From the NCBI RefSeq assembly GCF_007860095.1, contig NZ_SJPT01000001.1:1316212-1380211 (forward strand): a stretch of 64,000 nucleotides of DNA. The letters are read 5' to 3'. The notes beneath the pieces were generated by a model. It had not been told where the DNA came from, ran no database searches, and saw only the letters and a list, made by a program, of their open reading frames with translations. Of the stretch, positions 59,457 through 64,000 are shown piece by piece (the stretch's first letter is position 1; the number at the start of each line of letters is the position of its first letter). A program made the translations under genes and the position numbers. The DNA is from Novipirellula galeiformis. Its GTDB lineage: Bacteria; Planctomycetota; Planctomycetia; Pirellulales; Pirellulaceae.

Positions 59457-62303
59457 CTATCCTTTGACAACCAAGTTCACCAACCGGCCGGGGACGACAA
59501 TCTGTTTGACGATCGTTTTACCCTCGAGCTGTTCGGCCACTTTGGGATCCCCCAAGGCAATTTCAATTAATTGATCCTTGTTCGCGTCGGGGGAAACATT
59601 GATCTTGGATTTGATCTTTCCGTTGATTTGAACCGGGATCTCAATGCTGCTTTGGGCCAGCGCCGCTTCGTCCCATTCGGGCCAAGTTGCGTTTGCGACA
59701 GCGCCTTGACCGCCGAGCAGCATCCAGAGCTCTTCGGCCAAGTGGGGAGCGTAGGGCGACAGCAGGATCAGAAAGGACTTCATCGCTTCGATCGGACGCT
59801 GCTCGGATCGTGTGAAGAAGTTTGTGAACTCCATCATGCGAGCGATTGCGGTATTGAAGCTCATCGCTTCGGTATCTTCGGTGACCTTGCGAATCGTTTG
59901 ATGGAGGGTTCGCAATTGTGCTTCGTCACACGGTTTGTCGGTGATGGCGTCGCACAACGCCACTTCGTCGGCGTCTTGATCAACGATCATTCGCCAGACG
60001 CGGTCCAAGAAATTACGGACTCCGCCGACACCGTCCATCGACCATGGCTTGGTGGCTTCGAGTGGTCCCATGAACATTTCGTACAATCGCAATGCATCGG
60101 CGCCGTAATCTTTCACGACGGTATCGGGATTGACGACGTTGCCGCGGCTTTTAGACATTTTGTCGGCTTTTGCCAGGACTTTGAAGTCGGTGCCCGCCAA
60201 GAACGTTTGCCCTTTGCGTTTTTCCGTTTCGTCATCGCTGAGATCGGAGTCATCGGAATGCTTGAGGATGATCGAAACTTTCTCTCCGTCTTCGGCACGA
60301 TCGCCTCGGATCCCTTTTTGATCCAAGTCCGTCTTCGCCGCTTGGTAGTCTTCATCGCTCATGTGGTATTGAGGCGAACCAAGGATCATGCCTTGATTGA
60401 CGAGTCGTCCAAACGGTTCCGGCGTGCTAACGTGTCCGCGGTCGTAAAGGACCTTGTGCCAAAATCGCGAGTACAACAAGTGCAGGACCGCATGCTCGGC
60501 ACCTCCGACATACAGGTCGACAGGCATCCATTGCTTTTCTTTCTCCGGATCGATCATCGCGTGATCGTTTTTCGGATCGATGTATCGCAAGTAATACCAG
60601 CACGAACCTGCCCACTGTGGCATCGTGTTGGTTTCGCGGCGATAGCGTTTGCCGTCGATCGTCACGTACAACCAATCCTCATCGGCTTTGGCCAATGGGG
60701 GTTCGGGCCGCCCGTGCGGTTTGTAATCTTTCAAATCGGGTAAACGCACGGGCAGTTCCGAGGTATCGACCGCTCGTTTGATTCCGGTCGCGTCGCCGTT
60801 CTCATCCACCTCGTGGAGAATTGGGAACGGTTCGCCCCAAAATCGTTGGCGGCTGAACAACCAATCGCGAAGTTTGAAGTTAACCGCTTCACTGCCTTGC
60901 CCCGTTTCCGACAACCAAGTGGTCACAGCGGTTTTGACTTCCTGGGTCGTTTGGCCGTTGAACTGAGCGCTGTTGATGGCGGTTCCTTGCGCGGCGAAAC
61001 AGGCTTTACCGGCCAGGATCGCATCGCGGTTAGGATCGTCGGCATCTGGATCCACGACAGGGATGACCTTCAAATCAAATTGTTGGGCAAATTCAAAGTC
61101 CCGTTCATCGTGGGCGGGGACCGCCATGATGGCACCGGTTCCGTAACCGGCAAGCACGTAGTCCGCGACCCAAATCGGAATCGATTCGCCATTGACGGGA
61201 TTGATCGCTGTCGATCCGGTGAAGACGCCTGTTTTCACCTTGTCGCCTTCGGTCCGTTCGCGATCGCTCTTGAACGAGGCTTTCTCACGATACGCATGGA
61301 CCGCTTCGGATTGCGCAGGCGTGGTCAAGCGATCGACTAATGGGTGTTCAGGTGAAACGACCATATACGTGGCACCAAACAACGTATCGGGGCGTGTCGT
61401 GTAGACGCGTAGGGCATCGTCGCCCGATTCGGCGGGAAAGGCGTTCTTGGTTCTCGCCGCTTTCCAGGCTTCAAACTGGTCTGCTTGGCCGACATAAAAG
61501 TCGACTTCCGCACCCGTGCTGCGTCCGATCCAATCGGTTTGTAGCTTTTTGATTCCGGTGGGCCAATCGAGATCGTCGAGTCCCGCCGCCAAGCGTTCCG
61601 CGTAAGCGGTAATGCGGAGCATCCATTGCCGCAGCGGGATGCGTTTGACCGGATAGCCACCCCGATCGCTTTTGCCATCAATCACCTCTTCATTGGCAAG
61701 CACGGTGCCGAGTTCTTGGCACCAATTCACCAGCGCGTCGTCTTGATATGCCAAGCGTTGGGAGTCGCGATAGGCGGCGATCGCCACTTCGCCTTGGGCC
61801 TCGACCTCCACGGGGATAGGCAATTCTGCGATCGGACGCCCCTTTTGCGCTTCGCTGTCAAACCATGTGTCGTAGAGGACCAGGAAAATCCACTGAGTCC
61901 AGCGAAAGTAGTCTTCATCGGTGGTCGCCAACACGCGATCCCAGTCGTAGCTAAAGCCGAGCATCTTTAGCTGACGCGTGAAATTATCGATGTTTTTTTG
62001 GGTCTGCAAACGCGGGTGTTCGCCTGTTTTGATCGCGTGTTCCTCGGCGGGCAAGCCGAATGCGTCAAAGCCCATCGGGTGCAGCACGCTTTCGCCTCGA
62101 AGTCTCGCAAAACGCGAAATGATATCGGTCGCGGTATAGCCTTCGGGATGCCCAACGTGTAATCCGTCGCCACTGGGGTAGGGAAACATGTCCAAAACGT
62201 ACCTTTTCTTCCCGGTCGGATGCTCCGGTGTAGCGAAGGTGCGGTTTTGTTCCCAATAGGCTTGCCAGCGAGGTTCGATTTCGGCGGGATTATAGCGAGG
62301 CAT
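59457..62303 (-). CDS. leuS: Leucyl-tRNA synthetase
   Basis: The 948-residue class Ia synthetase has the HIGH motif as HVGH at 49-52 ([20 protein letters not shown]), [20 protein letters not shown] near 78-97 and the CP1 editing domain (about 225-420, with [20 protein letters not shown] and [15 protein letters not shown]). The LeuRS-specific [20 protein letters not shown] precedes KMSKS ([15 protein letters not shown]) near residue 715. It attaches leucine to tRNA-Leu with proofreading. At 948 residues it is somewhat longer than the E. coli enzyme. It is convergent with ilvC-DUF4254. Confidence 0.97.
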   Translation of the reverse strand: MPRYNPAEIEPRWQAYWEQNRTFATPEHPTGKKRYVLDMFPYPSGDGLHVGHPEGYTATDIISRFARLRGESVLHPMGFDAFGLPAEEHAIKTGEHPRLQTQKNIDNFTRQLKMLGFSYDWDRVLATTDEDYFRWTQWIFLVLYDTWFDSEAQKGRPIAELPIPVEVEAQGEVAIAAYRDSQRLAYQDDALVNWCQELGTVLANEEVIDGKSDRGGYPVKRIPLRQWMLRITAYAERLAAGLDDLDWPTGIKKLQTDWIGRSTGAEVDFYVGQADQFEAWKAARTKNAFPAESGDDALRVYTTRPDTLFGATYMVVSPEHPLVDRLTTPAQSEAVHAYREKASFKSDRERTEGDKVKTGVFTGSTAINPVNGESIPIWVADYVLAGYGTGAIMAVPAHDERDFEFAQQFDLKVIPVVDPDADDPNRDAILAGKACFAAQGTAINSAQFNGQTTQEVKTAVTTWLSETGQGSEAVNFKLRDWLFSRQRFWGEPFPILHEVDENGDATGIKRAVDTSELPVRLPDLKDYKPHGRPEPPLAKADEDWLYVTIDGKRYRRETNTMPQWAGSCWYYLRYIDPKNDHAMIDPEKEKQWMPVDLYVGGAEHAVLHLLYSRFWHKVLYDRGHVSTPEPFGRLVNQGMILGSPQYHMSDEDYQAAKTDLDQKGIRGDRAEDGEKVSIILKHSDDSDLSDDETEKRKGQTFLAGTDFKVLAKADKMSKSRGNVVNPDTVVKDYGADALRLYEMFMGPLEATKPWSMDGVGGVRNFLDRVWRMIVDQDADEVALCDAITDKPCDEAQLRTLHQTIRKVTEDTEAMSFNTAIARMMEFTNFFTRSEQRPIEAMKSFLILLSPYAPHLAEELWMLLGGQGAVANATWPEWDEAALAQSSIEIPVQINGKIKSKINVSPDANKDQLIEIALGDPKVAEQLEGKTIVKQIVVPGRLVNLVVKG

Positions 62304-62683
62304 GGAATTTAGCTTTGGCGTAAGGGGGGGAGTCTGGCTGTCGAAGAGTCGTGCATCGGCACTAAAACTTGGGACGAAGAAATCGTTGGGAAAGAGCTTT
62401 GCTCCGTACTGTTGGCGGATCCGATTCGGTCATTCCCCGTTTTAACGGCGATTTATGAATCGGCGGGAGGGGGGATTGGACCCGCCGCAAGTTCTTTTCA
62501 AACGATTTCAACAAGCTCAAAGGGAGAATTCTAGGAAATACAGGGGCGGATGAAAGGTGGACCGAAAAACCTTGATTTCAGTTCGCTTGCCGCTGCGGGA
62601 GTGAGATGGCAAGCGGCGGCGGCTTTGCGATTGGGATTTCGCCGTTGACGCTCCCCCCATGCAATGGCTACAGAGCAACCATC
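62304..62683. other. Divergent intergenic region between leuS and the TPR lipoprotein gene
   Basis: No gene was recognised in these 380 bp. A small inverted repeat (cgcttgcc at 62584-62591 and ggcaagcg at 62608-62615) lies about 70 bp before the lipoprotein start, possibly in its leader. No leuS leader motif such as a T-box was found. Confidence 0.4.
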
Positions 62684-63622
62684 ATGAGACTTCATCTGCT
62701 TCGTCTGACCGTCATTTGCACAGGGATCGCCCTTGGCGTCGGCTGTCGTACGTACGCTCCGATCGCTGTTTGGACGCCTCCGGGGCTACAATCGACGGTG
62801 GGCAAGCGAGTGGCGGTTTCCCAGGTGGTCGGACCTGCCGAGATCGCAAAGCAAGTTCAACAAAAATTGATCGCATCGGCTCCTCATGATCAGGGCCGCG
62901 AGTTCGAGCTCGTTGATTCCGAAACGTTGCAACCCAAGTCTCCGATTCGTTTGGTCGCCGCCACCGAGGACCAGTCCAGTGACGTGGCGCTCGCCTCGGT
63001 CGCCCGACGCGAGGGCTACGACTACATTTTGCGTGGGGAGGTTCTCTCCGAACGAACGCATGGAGTGCGACCAACTGATCCCGATCTCTTGGCGATCTCT
63101 TGGCGATTGACGGCGATCGATGCTCATCAGGCTTCGGCCGGAACACCGGTGGTCGTGGAGCGATCGACTGCGATCGAGCGATATCCTGAGCTCGCGCTCC
63201 TCTCAGACCCCGATGAGCAATTGGTTGCCGCTGCGGTGCGAGAAACGCATCGCTTGTTTTCGCCGTCACTTGCGCACCAGAGGGTCTCGTTGGCGGTCCC
63301 CTTGCTGACGCCCGGTCGAGCCGATGTGCGGCGTGGCAACGCGGCAGCGAAGCAAGGTGATTGGCAACAAGCGACGACGTACTGGACCAGGGCCGCCGAG
63401 CAGCACCCGATGCAGGCTGCGGCAACGCATAACTTGGCGTTGGCTGCCGCAGCTTCGCAGGACTTCTCGCTGGCGAAGCAGTTGGCCAGAAAGGCGGTAC
63501 GGCAATACCCGCTGCCGATGTACCAGCAGACATTGGTCTGGATTGAACAAACCCAGCGGCAATATCACGAGGCCTTCAATCTACCGGATCCACCCGAAGG
63601 TTGGTTCCTGACCCGTTCGTAG
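62684..63622 (+). CDS. Probable lipoprotein with TPR-like C-terminus
   Basis: The 312 residues, from ATG 62684, begin with a lipoprotein signal (LRLTVICTGIALGVGCRTY, lipobox GVGC with Cys21). A central domain follows with VGKRVAVSQVVGPAEIAKQV, VARREGYDYILRGEVLSE and VVERSTAIERYPELALLSD, a pattern like proteins that probe periplasmic assembly. Near 225-310 it ends in helical repeats (RRGNAAAKQGDWQQATTYWT, AAATHNLALAAAASQDFSLA). It is a single gene; its exact role is unknown. The start at 62606 would add 26 residues before the signal. Confidence 0.78.
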   Translation: MRLHLLRLTVICTGIALGVGCRTYAPIAVWTPPGLQSTVGKRVAVSQVVGPAEIAKQVQQKLIASAPHDQGREFELVDSETLQPKSPIRLVAATEDQSSDVALASVARREGYDYILRGEVLSERTHGVRPTDPDLLAISWRLTAIDAHQASAGTPVVVERSTAIERYPELALLSDPDEQLVAAAVRETHRLFSPSLAHQRVSLAVPLLTPGRADVRRGNAAAKQGDWQQATTYWTRAAEQHPMQAAATHNLALAAAASQDFSLAKQLARKAVRQYPLPMYQQTLVWIEQTQRQYHEAFNLPDPPEGWFLTRS

Positions 63623-63678
63623 CGGCGGTTGCGGGCGAGTGCGCTCGAGGCAAACGATGGAGGCAAGCGGTGGGAACC

Positions 63679-63806
63679 ATTGAAAATGGTAAAATTGCAA
63701 ACTGAAAATTTTAAATTGGATGACGCGAGGATGCATCGCGAGTCGCGGGTCCGTTTTCCTACGCTTTATTGTTCAATTTAAAATTGTCAATTTTACTTTT
63801 TCAATC
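63679..63806. repeat. Element with ~35-bp AT-rich inverted arms
   Basis: The left arm (63679-63718) and right arm (63774-63806) are inverted copies of an ATTGAAAA...GTAAAATTG...CAATTTTAAATTG-type sequence, with small gaps, around a 55-bp G/C-rich centre. The left arm holds gcaaactgaaaa, shared with 44641-44690. It is non-coding and has the look of a small mobile palindromic element. Confidence 0.6.
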
Positions 63807-63812
63807 CTTTCG

Positions 63813-63860
63813 GCCTCCCCGGTCGCTCTCGCATCGGACCCTCCCTTACGAGAGGGGGTT
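63813..63860 (+). repeat. Dispersed G/C-rich hairpin repeat (family A) at a convergent junction
   Basis: This copy reads gcctccccggtcgctctcgc then atcggaccctcccttacgagagggggtt, ending in a CCCTC/GAGGG hairpin. It lies in the convergent gap between the lipoprotein gene and the DUF1552-type gene, next to the AT-rich palindrome. Confidence 0.7.
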
Positions 63861-63899
63861 GCGCAATGGGAAAAACCACACGGCAAGCGGTCGTGCCGC

Positions 63900-64000
63900 T
63901 TAGGCCAGTTCCTCGAGTCGTCCGGTACTGTCCCCGATCGACTCCGCAGGCGTTCCCATGCAGTCGAGCATCGAGAGGAACAGGTTTGCCATCGGCCGTT
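63900..64000 (-). CDS. C-terminus of a DUF1552-type protein, 5'-truncated by window edge
   Basis: Only about 32 residues are visible on minus: PMANLFLSMLDCMGTPAESI, then GDSTGRLEELA and a TAA at 63902-63900. The NLFLSMLD-x-x-G-x-P...GDSTGRLE tail is the usual end of DUF1552 proteins, a secreted planctomycete family typically encoded beside DUF1592/cytochrome-c-like partners. The start and most of the gene lie beyond the right edge. Confidence 0.75.
   Translation of the reverse strand, partial: RPMANLFLSMLDCMGTPAESIGDSTGRLEELA

Noticed and set aside
59571-60743. 390-codon plus-strand frame antisense to leuS
   Set aside because: leuS is certain on the other strand with HIGH and KMSKS motifs; the antisense frame is a shadow.
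63679-63860. CRISPR-like repeats near the right edge
   Set aside because: The repeats are inverted arms and single hairpins, not regularly spaced direct repeats, and no cas gene is present.

Overview
The window reads as chromosomal DNA of a planctomycete, most likely a Pirellulaceae member (Rhodopirellula/Novipirellula-like). This rests on several signs. The right edge carries the C-terminus of a DUF1552-type protein, a family very common in Planctomycetes. The menaquinone genes are of the futalosine type. The proteins include a DUF4254 protein, a serine esterase with a GNSSGG nucleophile and many non-canonical GTs, and Shine-Dalgarno sequences are weak. This placement is inference; no rRNA or other marker is present.

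Region 1 (1-36956, all minus strand) is one very large surface-polysaccharide locus, read from 36956 down to 1 and continuing past the left edge. It starts with a Wzy/WaaL-type membrane protein fused to TPRs. A GT4 and an ABC exporter pair (Wzm/Wzt with a C-terminal polymer-binding domain) follow. Next come a sulfotransferase, four FkbM-type methyltransferases, two other methyltransferases, two acyltransferase-3 (OafA-like) membrane proteins, a GT10 fucosyltransferase-like protein, a GT61, seven GT2s, seven GT4-like enzymes, two left-handed beta-helix acyltransferases and a second polymerase/ligase-like membrane protein. Embedded in it is a tightly overlapping mini-pathway (6951-11120): a discrete acyl carrier protein, an FkbH/HAD-IIIC glyceryl-ACP-type enzyme, a fused MaoC hydratase-ketoreductase and an acyltransferase. 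It looks like a dedicated route to an unusual acyl decoration of the polymer. Many junctions are 1-4 bp overlaps, so most of the locus is probably co-transcribed in a few blocks.

Region 2 (37358-44474, minus) holds a tandem-fused class II aldolase and an aldehyde dehydrogenase, each followed by a strong hairpin. Late menaquinone genes follow: mqnE, an mqnP-like prenyltransferase, ubiX and ubiE.

Region 3 (44899-63622) is mixed housekeeping: a HAD phosphatase; an outer-membrane assembly protein split into a POTRA gene and a beta-barrel gene; an EboD-like sugar-phosphate cyclase; an esterase; an aldo/keto reductase; a small secreted protein; hemW; an RNase Z-like hydrolase; scpA; ilvH-ilvC-DUF4254; leuS; and a TPR lipoprotein. 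A DUF1552-type gene enters at the right edge. Intergenic spaces here, above all the convergent junctions, carry a dispersed G/C-rich hairpin repeat family and some other palindromic repeats.

No tRNA, rRNA, CRISPR array, transposase or integrase was recognised. Many starts were moved inward from the longest ORF on the evidence of 1-11 bp overlaps with the upstream gene and domain alignment; these choices are explained per gene.
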